Of a DNA stretch of 45,038 nucleotides, positions 35,916 through 44,948 are shown in pieces. Source of the stretch: Planctomycetota bacterium (GTDB lineage: Bacteria > Planctomycetota > Planctomycetia > Planctomycetales > Planctomycetaceae); contig JAFEBS010000003.1 of assembly GCA_018242525.1 (NCBI GenBank), positions 75,793-120,830 of the forward strand, written 5' to 3'. The notes under the pieces were generated by a model. It had not been told where the DNA came from. It searched no databases and saw only the letters and a list, made by a program, of their open reading frames with translations. Position numbers and translations under genes: made by a program. Within the stretch, counting starts at the first letter, position 1; each line of letters opens with the position of its first letter.

Positions 35916-38900
35916 ATGGCAACAATCGACCTGCCCGACAGTATTGAGCGGCAGTTGTTCGCACTGGATCGACAGGTCCGGGACGCCACCTTTGCGCGCG
36001 GCATCAGCCGATTGGGACTGATCGTCCCGATCGCCCTGGGACTCTGCCTGGCCATCGACTGGATGCTGGCCCTGGGAAGCGGATCGCGCTTGATGCTGCT
36101 CGTCGGCTGGGTGTTGCTCACTGTCGCAGTCACCTGGCGAGAAGTCCTGCGCCACGTCTGGCGACCGCCGTCATTTTCAGAATTGGCGGCACTGGTTGAG
36201 CGCCAGCATCCAGAGCTGAAGGAACGTCTGTCGTCCCTGGTCGAATTGGGTGAACATGACGTTCACGGTGCCTCCCCCTTGATGCGGGAGTTGCTGGCCC
36301 GGCAAACCGCCAGGGCGGTGGAACGTCTTGATCTGACCGATGCCGCCCCGGCAATTCGTTCGCCGGGAACATCCGTACTGGCGTTTCTCGCCTGCCTGTT
36401 GCTGCTGGTTCCATTTGCCCTGCGCCCCGCCGACTATGGACTCCTGTGGGCTCGTTTGTTTGCTCCCTGGGGCAATTTCCATTGGGGTGCCACGGAACTG
36501 ATCGTCGTGGATGGCGACCGCGTCGTCGCCCGCGGCAGCGACGTTCCGATCCAGATCGAATTGCGCCAGCCGCGCCGGCGGCCAGAGACCGATGAAACGC
36601 AAACCGTTGTCTGGCTGCACTGGATCGATGCCGTGGGAATCAAGGACTCCCGTCGTCTGGAATGGGACTCGGACTCCCGGCGATTTGCCACGCTCTTGCC
36701 CCGTGTTGCCAAAAGCCTGAAGTTTCGAGCGACCACGACAGGGGCACAGTCCGAAGAGCATCGCATCGATGTTGCCGATCCGCCGACGATTACCCGCTTG
36801 ACGTTGGATGTTTCACCACCGCCGTATACTGGACTTCCAGCCCGCAGCCTGGACGGCGCACAGGGTGAAGTGCATGCCGTTGAACGCAGTCGGATCGCCA
36901 TGAAACTGGATTTCAGCGAGCCAATCACCGTCGGGGAACTTGCCTGGCCGGTCCCCGCCGAATCCACGAATGAGACGATGCCGACTGATCGCTTTACCGA
37001 GCACAAGGTCCCCATTCAGTTGTCCGCCGACAAACGAACCGCCACAGTCGAGGCTCTGGCTGTCCATTCCGGCCCGTTTGCGATTCGCTTGAAAAACAGT
37101 TCCGGACTGTCCAATGAGGAACCGCCGCGTTCGCTGGTTGTTGAGCCGGACCTGCCTCCGGCCATTTCATTGGGCGGCAGCGAACAACCGGTGTCGGTTC
37201 GTCCTGATGATCGTTATCTGATCTCCGTCCAGGTCAAGGATGACTTCGGGCTGACAGCCGTGGAACTGCATCTCGAATCCTCCACCGGGACGAAGCGAAT
37301 GGAATCGATCCCGGCCGCAGATCTGCAAGAGCGGTCGCTGACTCACGAATTCCCCATTGATGTTGGCGACTTTAAACTGACGCCCGGCCAGGCACTGACC
37401 TATCGCGTTCACGCCGTGGACAATCGCCCCGTTCCTAGACCGCAGGAAACGTGGACCAAGCCACGAACCCTGATGATCGAAACCCGTTCCTCGGCACCCC
37501 TCGACAAGGAACTGGCACAGCAGGAACAGGACACCAGGAAGCAGGTCGCCGACCTCCGCCAGGAGATTGCCGAAACCAAACAAGAGTTGGAAAAGCTTCA
37601 TCGCCAGACCGAGGACGAATCTCTCAAGGGACAGAACAGCGACAAGGCAGAGCAATTGACGAAACTCGAACAGCAGCAGGCCGAGATCGCAGAACGGTTG
37701 CAGCAACTGGCGGCGGAATTGTCGGACCGGCCATTGACCGAAAAGCTCGGCGAACGAGCTCAACAATTGGCAGATCGTGAACTGGCCGAAGCGCGAGGAC
37801 GATTGGAACAGGCCAAGCAGGGTGAATCTCGAGATCAATTGCAACCGATCAGCGAATCCATTGATCGACTGGCGTCCGTCGACAAGCAACTGCAGTCACT
37901 GGACCAGCAGTTGTCCGAGTTGAATCGCCTGGAACAGGATCTGGAGCGGTTGGAACAACTCGCCCGCAATACGGATCGCCTGGCCGAGAACCTCGAAAAA
38001 CTGGATCAACAGTCACGCCCCATGCCGGACACTTCGCCGACAGACTCGCAACCTGCCAAGAAGCCGGAGCCGGGCAATCAGGCTGCCTCGACCGCCAATT
38101 CGGACCCAGTCAGCCAGCCAGATCAGCAACCGGACAACCTCGCAGCCAAACCGAATGATCCCGGGGCGGTCGAAGACGAGCGACAGAAGCTGCAGGCTGA
38201 AGGCCAGAAGTTGTCGGACGAGCTGAACGACTTGCTTCGCAAACACCCGGAACTACTGGATGCGGCTCGCCGTGACCAGTTGCAACGTCTGGAGAAGCTC
38301 GCCGATCAGGCGGCCCAATTGGCCAAGCCTCAGGAACAGTTGGCCAGGGCCTTTCAGGATTCGGCCGTCGAGGCCCCTGCATCGGCGGAACGCCCGGCAA
38401 ACAATGCCACTCCAACCGCAGAACCGGCCAGCGCCAACGATCCAGCAAAGGCCGACGATCCTGCTTCGACGCCTGATTCTGCCCCCGCGACACCTGTGCA
38501 GAATGGCAACCCTGACGGAAGCCGCCCGCAGAATGAACCGTCTCCAGAATCCAACACCAGGTCCGCCGAGGCGAAAGCGGGAGCTCAAGCCGTCAAGGAT
38601 CAACAGCAGTTGGCACAAGAGGCAACTCGACAGGCACTGGAACTGGCTCAGCAAGAGGGTGCGGACTCCAAGGCGACTCAGGCTGCCGCAGAGTTCGCCA
38701 AACAGGCAGCGGCAGCCGCTCAACAGGCGCAAAGCGGAAACCTGGACAAGGCCTCCCAACAGGCCGAGCAGGCGGCCAACACTGCGAACGAAGCCGCACG
38801 GGAATTAAGCCCCGCCGGCCAGCCCACGAGCAAACAATCCGAACAGGCCGCGGATCTGGCACAACGCCAGCAACAGGTGGCCGAGCAAATGCAGCAATTG

Positions 38901-39980
38901 GCAGGTTCCAAGGCTGCTCAACAGGGAGCGCAGCAACAGGGACAACAGCAGCTCGCGGACGCGACCGAGTCACTGGCGGATCGGTTGGAGCAAGCCGCGA
39001 AGAATCTTGGATCATCACCGCTGGATTCAAAGCCCGGTGCGGAAGCCGCATCCAAAGCCCAGGAGGCCGCCCGGGACGCACAACAAGCCATGAAACATGC
39101 GGCTCAGGCCGCCCAGTCGGAGGATGCTCAGGGGGCGGCCGAACAAGCGACTCGGGCTGCAGAAAAGCTCCAACAAGCCGCTCAACAAGCCCAGGAAGGC
39201 CCTGCCTCACCCCAGTCCGGCAAATCCATTCCCGAAGAGTTGGCCACCAAGGTTACTCAGGCCGCGCAGCAATTGCAGAAGGCTCAACAACAATTGAGCT
39301 CAGCAAAGCCAATGACCCCGGAAAGCCAGCCGGGACAGGGTCAGCCGGGACAGGGTCAACCGGGACAGGGTCAACCGGGACAGGGTCAGCCGGGACAGGG
39401 TCAACCGGGACAGGGACAACCGGGACAGGGACAACCGGGACAGGGACAGCCGGAGCAGGGTCAGCCAGGACAGGGTCAACCGGGACAGGGTCAGCCGGGA
39501 CAGGGTCAGCCGGGACAGGGTCAGCCGGGACAGGGACAGCCGGGACAGGGACAGCCGGGACAGGGACAGCCGGGACAGGGACAACCGTCCGAACTCGCTC
39601 AAGCCGCGGAACAGTACCGCAAGGCTGCTGCCGCCATGCGACGGGTGATGCAGGGCCACGGTCAACCAGCAAATGGAGCGGCCGCGACCGGCGGTACTCA
39701 GCAGGCTCAGTCCATGTCCCAAAACCAATCGGATGAGCCTGGCCAGCCCGGTGGAGAGGGGCCAAGTGGCGGCGGAGGAATCACAACCGAGGCGGATGCC
39801 AAACAGCTGGACGCCGAATTCAATAAGCTTCGTCAACGCAACTGGGGACGACTTCCCGGTCAATTGCAAACCGAAATCCTGCAGGGCTCCAACAAGAAGC
39901 CCCGCCCCGAATACGCCAGGCAGATCAAGTCGTACTTCGAGGAAATCGCCAAGCCCGCCACTCGTGAAGCCGCCCCATGA
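35916..39980 (+). CDS. Giant DUF4175-like membrane/coiled-coil protein
   Basis: The protein is 1354 aa from the ATG at 35916 (AAGG 6 nt upstream). Three spans lie at about 33-53, 58-76 and 152-170, as in DUF4175-type proteins. A beta-rich region (about 190-520) follows. From about 530 onward it is a Gln/Glu/Ala-rich coiled coil with many LEQ and QQ heptads, broken by a Pro/Ala-rich linker. Residues 1139-1223 are 17 tandem PGQGQ units. The C-terminus (LDAEFNKLRQRNWGRLPGQLQ) is conserved-looking, with PEYARQIKSYFEEIA near the end. It overlaps the next gene by 4 bp. An envelope-spanning or scaffolding role fits the layout but is inferred. Confidence 0.82.
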   Translation: MATIDLPDSIERQLFALDRQVRDATFARGISRLGLIVPIALGLCLAIDWMLALGSGSRLMLLVGWVLLTVAVTWREVLRHVWRPPSFSELAALVERQHPELKERLSSLVELGEHDVHGASPLMRELLARQTARAVERLDLTDAAPAIRSPGTSVLAFLACLLLLVPFALRPADYGLLWARLFAPWGNFHWGATELIVVDGDRVVARGSDVPIQIELRQPRRRPETDETQTVVWLHWIDAVGIKDSRRLEWDSDSRRFATLLPRVAKSLKFRATTTGAQSEEHRIDVADPPTITRLTLDVSPPPYTGLPARSLDGAQGEVHAVERSRIAMKLDFSEPITVGELAWPVPAESTNETMPTDRFTEHKVPIQLSADKRTATVEALAVHSGPFAIRLKNSSGLSNEEPPRSLVVEPDLPPAISLGGSEQPVSVRPDDRYLISVQVKDDFGLTAVELHLESSTGTKRMESIPAADLQERSLTHEFPIDVGDFKLTPGQALTYRVHAVDNRPVPRPQETWTKPRTLMIETRSSAPLDKELAQQEQDTRKQVADLRQEIAETKQELEKLHRQTEDESLKGQNSDKAEQLTKLEQQQAEIAERLQQLAAELSDRPLTEKLGERAQQLADRELAEARGRLEQAKQGESRDQLQPISESIDRLASVDKQLQSLDQQLSELNRLEQDLERLEQLARNTDRLAENLEKLDQQSRPMPDTSPTDSQPAKKPEPGNQAASTANSDPVSQPDQQPDNLAAKPNDPGAVEDERQKLQAEGQKLSDELNDLLRKHPELLDAARRDQLQRLEKLADQAAQLAKPQEQLARAFQDSAVEAPASAERPANNATPTAEPASANDPAKADDPASTPDSAPATPVQNGNPDGSRPQNEPSPESNTRSAEAKAGAQAVKDQQQLAQEATRQALELAQQEGADSKATQAAAEFAKQAAAAAQQAQSGNLDKASQQAEQAANTANEAARELSPAGQPTSKQSEQAADLAQRQQQVAEQMQQLAGSKAAQQGAQQQGQQQLADATESLADRLEQAAKNLGSSPLDSKPGAEAASKAQEAARDAQQAMKHAAQAAQSEDAQGAAEQATRAAEKLQQAAQQAQEGPASPQSGKSIPEELATKVTQAAQQLQKAQQQLSSAKPMTPESQPGQGQPGQGQPGQGQPGQGQPGQGQPGQGQPGQGQPGQGQPEQGQPGQGQPGQGQPGQGQPGQGQPGQGQPGQGQPGQGQPGQGQPSELAQAAEQYRKAAAAMRRVMQGHGQPANGAAATGGTQQAQSMSQNQSDEPGQPGGEGPSGGGGITTEADAKQLDAEFNKLRQRNWGRLPGQLQTEILQGSNKKPRPEYARQIKSYFEEIAKPATREAAP
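39330..39584 (+). repeat. 17-unit 15-bp coding minisatellite
   Basis: There are 17 in-frame 15-bp units, each encoding PGQGQ except unit 9 (PEQGQ, starting 39450). Units differ mainly at synonymous positions (GGT or GGA, CAG or CAA). Patches of identical units suggest recent expansion by slippage or unequal exchange. The antisense frames over it are open only because of the repeat. Confidence 0.95.
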
Positions 39981-41005
39981 TTCGTTCTGGCTGGATCGTT
40001 GCCATCGTTTCTGCAGTGTGCGTCCCCGCGATGGCAGCCGACCCCGCGGAGCGCGAGGTAGACGATGCCATCGTCCGCGCATTGAGATATTTGTCTCTGC
40101 AGCAGCAACCCTCGGGCGGTTGGAACGTGGATGCATTCGGTGGGGAAGCCACATCAGCCACCTCCCTGGCGGTCATGTCATTTCTGGGGGCCGGGCATAC
40201 GCCGGGCGAAGGACCGTATGGTGAATCGATCAACCGCGGTGTTCAATTCGTGATCGATCACCAGGACGCCAATGGAATGCTGATCCATCGTCATGGGCAC
40301 GGCCCCATGTACGATCACGGCATCAGCACGCTGATGCTGGCGGAGGCGAGCGGAATGGTTCCCGAGCGTCAGGCCGCTGCCACTCGCAAGGCCCTGGAAC
40401 AGGCGATTCGCCTGATCCTGGCTTCGCAAATGGTGGCCAAGCCCCCCGACCAGCGCGGCGGTTGGCGCTATACGCCCAACACAACTGAAAGCGATCTCAG
40501 CGTGACCGGCTGGCAGCTGATGGCGCTGCGTGCCGCCAAGGATATCGGTTGTGACGTTCCCGCCGAGAATATTGATCTGGCCATCGATTACGTCAAACGG
40601 TGTACGCCGCGCGATGGTCGGGGATTTGGTTATCAACCACGCAACGGTGCCACTCCGGTCCTGACCGGAACTGGGCTGCTGGCGTTGCAGGTCTGCGGGG
40701 AAGAAGAGAGCATCGAAGTTCAGCGGGCCGCAGAGTTCCTGCAGACGCGTCCGTTGCGATTTCGTGACAGTTGGTTCAATTACGGCGTGTATTACACGAC
40801 GATCGCCATGTACAAACGGGGAGGCGATGACTGGAAGCGTGCCCGACCACAACTGTTTCAGGAACTTCTGAATCATCAATTGCCCGACGGCAGTTGGCAG
40901 TCCGGAAATCAGAACGAAGCAAACTTCGGTCGCACTTACTGCACAGCCATGTCGGTTCTGGCGCTGACAGTCGAATATGAGTATTTGCCGATCTATCAGC
41001 GGTAA
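39977..41005 (+). CDS. Prenyltransferase/squalene-cyclase-fold protein, secreted
   Basis: This is a 342-aa protein with a signal peptide at about 1-20 (GWIVAIVSAVCVPAMA). The rest is an alpha/alpha-toroid with QW-type repeats such as QQQPSGGWNVDAFGG, RGGWRYTP and QLPDGSWQ. The ATG overlaps the stop of the DUF4175-like gene (ATGA), so the two are translationally coupled. The fold is shared by terpene cyclases, protein prenyltransferases and complement-like proteins. No DxDD cyclase motif is visible, so catalysis is doubtful and a binding role outside the cytoplasm is more likely. Confidence 0.85.
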   Translation: MIRSGWIVAIVSAVCVPAMAADPAEREVDDAIVRALRYLSLQQQPSGGWNVDAFGGEATSATSLAVMSFLGAGHTPGEGPYGESINRGVQFVIDHQDANGMLIHRHGHGPMYDHGISTLMLAEASGMVPERQAAATRKALEQAIRLILASQMVAKPPDQRGGWRYTPNTTESDLSVTGWQLMALRAAKDIGCDVPAENIDLAIDYVKRCTPRDGRGFGYQPRNGATPVLTGTGLLALQVCGEEESIEVQRAAEFLQTRPLRFRDSWFNYGVYYTTIAMYKRGGDDWKRARPQLFQELLNHQLPDGSWQSGNQNEANFGRTYCTAMSVLALTVEYEYLPIYQR

Positions 41006-41050
41006 CATCTGTTTGGCGGAGCCGGGCAACGCGTACGGCCGACGTGACAG

Positions 41051-41082
41051 GATTTCAGGTGTCCACGAGTGTTTCTGAAATC
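41051..41082 (+). terminator. Stem-loop after the toroid-fold gene
   Basis: A perfect 8-bp stem GATTTCAG (41051-41058) / CTGAAATC (41075-41082) with a 16-nt loop lies 45 nt past the stop codon. The large loop and missing T-run make it a weak terminator candidate. Confidence 0.35.
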
Positions 41083-41246
41083 TGAGAATCCGGGCCATTT
41101 TCGCAGCGAATCAGGGTTAAAAAGGTGTCACCGTCACCAACCCCGCTTGATTTCACAGGCCTGTTATCGCAGAATCAGGATCGAGGTCTGCGGGGCGAGG
41201 ATGCCCCGCATTCGGAAGTTTGGCTACGTCGCGGAGTTGCGGTCCG

Positions 41247-41852
41247 ATGTCGATAGATCGTGCGGAAGAGCTGAAAGAAAAACTGACGGACAAATACGTG
41301 GTGGTGGACCAGTCCATCCCCGAGTTGCGTCGGTTCGCCAATTGGACCGGCAAAGTCAAGACCGTGAACATGAGTTGCCGTGCACTGGTCGAATTCGATG
41401 GACCGGTCGACATCGGTTGGTATGACATCAATCCGGACTACCTGACCATCGTCGACGGACCCCGTCCCAAGGCCGCAGCCAAGGCTCACGCTCCGGCAAC
41501 CCCCGCGGCCGCCAAGCCCGCTGCTGCCAAACCTGCTGCCGCCGGCAAGAGTCCCCTGGATGCAATCCGGGCTCAGCAGGCCGCCAAAGCGGGTGGTACG
41601 GCGGCACCGGCGGCAGGCGGAGCCAAGCCATCGCCACTCGACATGATCCGTAAAATGGGCGCGGCCAAGAAGTCCGAAGGAGAGACCGCACCGCCAGTCG
41701 AATCGGCTGCGGCCCCCGCTGCCGCAGCGGAAGCGGCCCCGGCACCTGCTGAAGTTCCCGCCGCAAAGCCTGCGTTGCCAACCACCGGCCCGGATGGGAA
41801 GCCGCTCAGCAAGCTCGATTTGATCCGCATGCAGGGTGCGAAGAAGTCCTGA
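41247..41852 (+). CDS. Protein with conserved N-terminal domain and triple LDxIR motif
   Basis: The protein is 201 aa from the ATG at 41247, with GGAG 10 nt upstream. Residues 1-72 form a compact beta-rich domain (KYVVVDQSIPELRRFANWTG, then VKTVNMSCRALVEFDG and IGWYDINPDYLTIVD) that looks SH3/KOW-like. The rest is Ala/Pro-rich and presumably disordered. Three copies of one linear motif are spaced along it: residues 102-114, 129-141 and 188-200, with consensus S-[PK]-L-D-x-I-R-x3-A-[AK]-K. The last copy is the C-terminus. No signal peptide, so cytoplasmic. It looks like a scaffold offering several docking peptides to one partner. I know no named family. Confidence 0.72.
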   Translation: MSIDRAEELKEKLTDKYVVVDQSIPELRRFANWTGKVKTVNMSCRALVEFDGPVDIGWYDINPDYLTIVDGPRPKAAAKAHAPATPAAAKPAAAKPAAAGKSPLDAIRAQQAAKAGGTAAPAAGGAKPSPLDMIRKMGAAKKSEGETAPPVESAAAPAAAAEAAPAPAEVPAAKPALPTTGPDGKPLSKLDLIRMQGAKKS

Positions 41853-41920
41853 CAAGGCGGTCATTGCCCGGTCGGCTTTGCACCGGTGTCCGGGAAGTCC
41901 AGTATGATTGGATGCCGGCA

Positions 41921-42430
41921 ATGAATGAAGGCTTCATCTGCGGGTGCTGCGGTCAGTTTCATGCAGAACTTCCCATGGACTACGGAACGGATGCTCCAGC
42001 CGCATTTTATTCAATTCCGGACGACGAACGGGAATCGCGCTGCGATTTGACGGACGAAGTCTGCATGATTGATGGACAGGAGTTCTTCATACGGGGCTGC
42101 CTGGAAATCCCCGTTTTGGATGGACCACAACCGTTCGTGTGGGGGGTGTGGGTTTCCGTCAGCAAGTCGAGTCTGAAACGGATCGGTGAACTGTGGCAGC
42201 TTCCGGGCCGGGAACAGGAACCACCCTGCTTTGGCTGGCTTTGCACATCATTGCCCACTTATCCCGAGACCCTGCTACTGAAAACGAATGTCCACATTCG
42301 CCCGGTCGGCAGGCGACCATTCGTTGAATTGGAACCAACCGACCATCCACTGGCCGTGGAACAGCGAACAGGAATCACCATGGCCAGGGTCCGAAAGATT
42401 GCGGAAGCCGTGTTCCATGGGCGTGTTTAG
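41921..42430 (+). CDS. DUF2199 domain protein
   Basis: The protein is 169 aa from the ATG at 41921. An ATG three codons upstream is possible, but TTGCAC/TATGAT hexamers at 41878-41883 and 41903-41908 would place transcription start near 41915, favouring the inner one and a very short leader. An N-terminal CGCCGQFH cluster (Cys7, 9 and 10) is followed by the DUF2199 core: DDERESRCDLTDEVCMIDGQ, FFIRGCLEIPV, FVWGVWVSVS and LEPTDHPLAVEQRTGI. The role of this cytoplasmic family is unknown. The Cys pair could bind a metal. Confidence 0.82.
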   Translation: MNEGFICGCCGQFHAELPMDYGTDAPAAFYSIPDDERESRCDLTDEVCMIDGQEFFIRGCLEIPVLDGPQPFVWGVWVSVSKSSLKRIGELWQLPGREQEPPCFGWLCTSLPTYPETLLLKTNVHIRPVGRRPFVELEPTDHPLAVEQRTGITMARVRKIAEAVFHGRV

Positions 42431-42539
42431 TAATTCCACCGCTCAGCCCGTTCAACATTCCGAGTTCCCATGACGGCGACCTGACCGAAATGGCCCTCAA
42501 CCCATTATTGCAAAAACAAGTCATCGAAGGATTCATCAA

Positions 42540-43853
42540 GTGCGTATCGCTTACCTGGACTGTGCCTCGGGAATCAGTGGAGATATGACGGTCGCCGCTC
42601 TGATTGATGCCGGTGTCGACGCCGACGCCATCCATGCAGGAATCAGTTCGCTCAAGCTCCCCGGTGTCAAAATCCATCTGGAAGAAGTCATGCGGGGCGG
42701 GTTTCGAGCCCGGCATTTTCGCGTCGAGCATCCCGAGCAGCATGCCCATCGCCACCTTTCCGACATCCAGCGGATCATCAACCAGTCGGAAGGGTTGACG
42801 GACAATCAGCGTGACCTGGCGCTGCGGATTTTCAGCGCGGTCGCACACGCCGAAGCGACCGTCCACGGGACCACGATCGAAAAGATTCATTTTCACGAAG
42901 TGGGTGCCATCGACTCGATCGTCGATATTACCGCGGCCGCGATTGGCTTCGATTTGCTGGGAGTCGACGAAATCGTTTGCAGCGCCGTTCCCACAGGGCG
43001 GGGAAGCGTAAAAATCGCGCACGGCGTTTGTGCCGTTCCGACACCCGGAACAGCCGAATTGCTGAAGGGAATTCCACTCGTCGATGTTCCTGTCGAAGCG
43101 GAACTGACGACCCCGACCGGCGCGGCCATCCTCAAGACCGTCGTGGACCGGTTCGCGGACAGCCTGCCCGACATGACAGTCGATGCCATCGGTTACGGTG
43201 CCGGTACCCGCGATTTTGAGGATCGAGCCAACCTACTGCGATTGCTGGTCGGCGAATCACGATCGACGGCTGGAACCACAGAGAGCGTGATGCTGCTGGA
43301 GACGAATCTGGACGATGCCACCGGCGAAGTCATCGGGTACACCAAACGCGCTCTGCTGGCCGCCGGAGCCCTGGATGTGTACACGACGTCGATTCAAATG
43401 AAGAAAGACCGCCCCGGAGTCATCCTGAGTGTCCTTTGTAATCCCGACGATGTGAATACACTCGAAACGATCCTGTTCAACGAAACCAGTACATTCGGCA
43501 TTCGTCGCCAGCGGATTCAACGGTCGGTGCGCCAGCGCATGGTGTACACCGTCGAAACAGACTTTGGTCCGGTCAAGGGAAAACTCGGCTGGCGACCGGA
43601 CGAGCCGGCGATCTTCACTCCTGAGTACGAAGACTGCGCGGAAATCGCCAAAGCCAACGACCTGCCGCTGCAGGACGTGTACATGGCTGCCAAAGTCGCC
43701 TTCCTGCTGGAAGATCACGACGAAGACGATGAGTGCGATGACCATGATCACGACCACGATTGTGGGCATGACCATGATCATGATTGCCAGCATGACCATG
43801 ACCACGATCATTCACATGATCACGATTGCGGACATGATCACGACCACGGTTGA
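42540..43853 (+). CDS. larC: Nickel-pincer cofactor biosynthesis protein LarC, with metal-binding tail
   Basis: The protein is 437 aa with a GTG start (AAGG 9 nt upstream). It is a full-length LarC/DUF111 protein (MRIAYLDCASGISGDMTVAAL; KIHFHEVGAIDSIVDI; TPTGAAILKT). LarC inserts nickel into the pyridinium dithiocarboxylate pincer in a CTP-dependent step to make the cofactor of lactate racemase and relatives. In Lactobacillus it needs a ribosomal frameshift; here it is one continuous frame. The last 46 residues (392-437) are almost only His, Asp and Cys, in HDHDHDC-like blocks, a probable nickel store. larA, larB and larE are not in the window. Confidence 0.9.
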   Translation: MRIAYLDCASGISGDMTVAALIDAGVDADAIHAGISSLKLPGVKIHLEEVMRGGFRARHFRVEHPEQHAHRHLSDIQRIINQSEGLTDNQRDLALRIFSAVAHAEATVHGTTIEKIHFHEVGAIDSIVDITAAAIGFDLLGVDEIVCSAVPTGRGSVKIAHGVCAVPTPGTAELLKGIPLVDVPVEAELTTPTGAAILKTVVDRFADSLPDMTVDAIGYGAGTRDFEDRANLLRLLVGESRSTAGTTESVMLLETNLDDATGEVIGYTKRALLAAGALDVYTTSIQMKKDRPGVILSVLCNPDDVNTLETILFNETSTFGIRRQRIQRSVRQRMVYTVETDFGPVKGKLGWRPDEPAIFTPEYEDCAEIAKANDLPLQDVYMAAKVAFLLEDHDEDDECDDHDHDHDCGHDHDHDCQHDHDHDHSHDHDCGHDHDHG

Positions 43854-43952
43854 TTGTCCCCGCGAGTCCCGACAACCCACATTCTCCGCATTCATGCCTT
43901 GAGGCTTCTGAGATTCCGTGCCACGGTACCGCTGCTTTATTCAAGATTTCTA

Positions 43953-44480
43953 TTAGAGATGCTTGTCGGCGGCGGGCGACAAGGCCAGGCCCGCTTCGAC
44001 ACGCTCACGCACGGTCGCCGCTCGTTCGGAAATCACCTGGACGGCAATCCGGGTTTCCCGCAGCAACAGGACCGATCCATAAACCAGCGCGCTCACGGCC
44101 ACCAGCCCGGCCGCGACTCCCAGCAATTCCAGCGGATAAACCAGGTGCGGTATGGCAAGCGGTGACAGGACCGCTCCCAGCAACGACGCGAAGGCGGCGA
44201 AGGCAAAGGCCCCCAAGGCGACGTAGAAGCTGCGCAGCGATCTGAGCAATAGTAACGTCCGCTGCTCGGCGGCCGCCAGTTCCCGCAATCGGCGGCGCGG
44301 TTCCGGCAAGTCGAAGTTGACTGTCTCCTCCAACTGCTTGGACAGTTCCCGAGCCCGGTCAACACCGCGGGCCAGTCGATTGCTGGTACTCATGATCAGC
44401 ACCGAGGACGCATTCGTCAGGATGGCCGGTGCCACGATTAACGACAGCACGGCAAACGGATTGGAATCCATCGGGACCAC
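43953..44480 (-). CDS. DUF2721 membrane protein
   Basis: This is a 175-aa protein with a GTG start; AGAAGG lies 4 nt upstream. An ATG three codons later is an alternative. The N-terminal block NPFAVLSLIVAPAILTNASS is the DUF2721 hallmark. It holds one span near 10-30, a cytoplasmic helical linker (SNRLARGVDRARELSKQLEE) and two more spans at about 87-107 and 113-138. It is an inner-membrane protein of unknown function. It is convergent with larC. Confidence 0.85.
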   Translation of the reverse strand: MVPMDSNPFAVLSLIVAPAILTNASSVLIMSTSNRLARGVDRARELSKQLEETVNFDLPEPRRRLRELAAAEQRTLLLLRSLRSFYVALGAFAFAAFASLLGAVLSPLAIPHLVYPLELLGVAAGLVAVSALVYGSVLLLRETRIAVQVISERAATVRERVEAGLALSPAADKHL

Positions 44481-44708
44481 CGAACCTTCTGGGTTGCGAT
44501 TACGAAACGATCAAACACCAGGAATGATAGGGAGGTCGCGGATTGCTGCCAATCGATCCCCCGATCCGTCGTTCAGCAACATGTTTCAACTCGCGCGCCC
44601 GGAAAATGCAGTTTTTTTAAACACTCATAGACTTTTCAAGGCACATACACAACACTCTAACATGCAACATCACACCCCAATTCACCGCAGAAACACAAGG
44701 ACGCAATC

Positions 44709-44948
44709 ATGTCAGCACCGAACTCCATCACTGCCGTTGTTTCCGTAGTCTCCTGCGGACTGTTTGCCGCTATTGCAGCTGGATATGGTCCAAACCAGAA
44801 ATGTGATCCAGCAACGACAATCGTGTGCCCGCCGAGCACGATTTGCCTTCCTCCGATGCAATGTTTTATACCACTGTCGCATTCAGCGGCAAACACTGGT
44901 CCGTATCCGACGTGTGTCGGGGGATCGTCCAGGGCCAGTGCCCACTAA
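44709..44948 (+). CDS. Small Cys-rich secreted peptide
   Basis: The protein is 79 aa from the ATG at 44709 (AAGGA 7 nt upstream). A hydrophobic N-terminus (ITAVVSVVSCGLFAAIAAG) resembles a signal peptide, although it lacks a positive charge. The mature part has five cysteines (32, 40, 46, 52 and 69) among Pro and Thr residues (CDPATTIVCPPSTICLPPMQ). I recognise no family. The clear ribosome-binding site and an AT-rich upstream region support a real gene. It could be a disulfide-stabilised surface or signalling peptide. Confidence 0.5.
   Translation: MSAPNSITAVVSVVSCGLFAAIAAGYGPNQKCDPATTIVCPPSTICLPPMQCFIPLSHSAANTGPYPTCVGGSSRASAH

Noticed and set aside
39330..39584. CRISPR-like array
   Set aside because: Units are directly contiguous 15-mers with no spacers and lie in frame inside a gene.
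39300..40154. Antisense frames with regular LSRLT or DPVPV repeats
   Set aside because: They arise only because the 15-bp repeat keeps every frame open. The plus-strand PGQGQ frame belongs to a continuous conserved-type protein.
43257..43811. 184-codon minus-strand frame rich in Val, Ile and Met opposite the larC tail
   Set aside because: The hydrophobic pattern is simply the complement of the GAT/CAC codons of the His-Asp tail.
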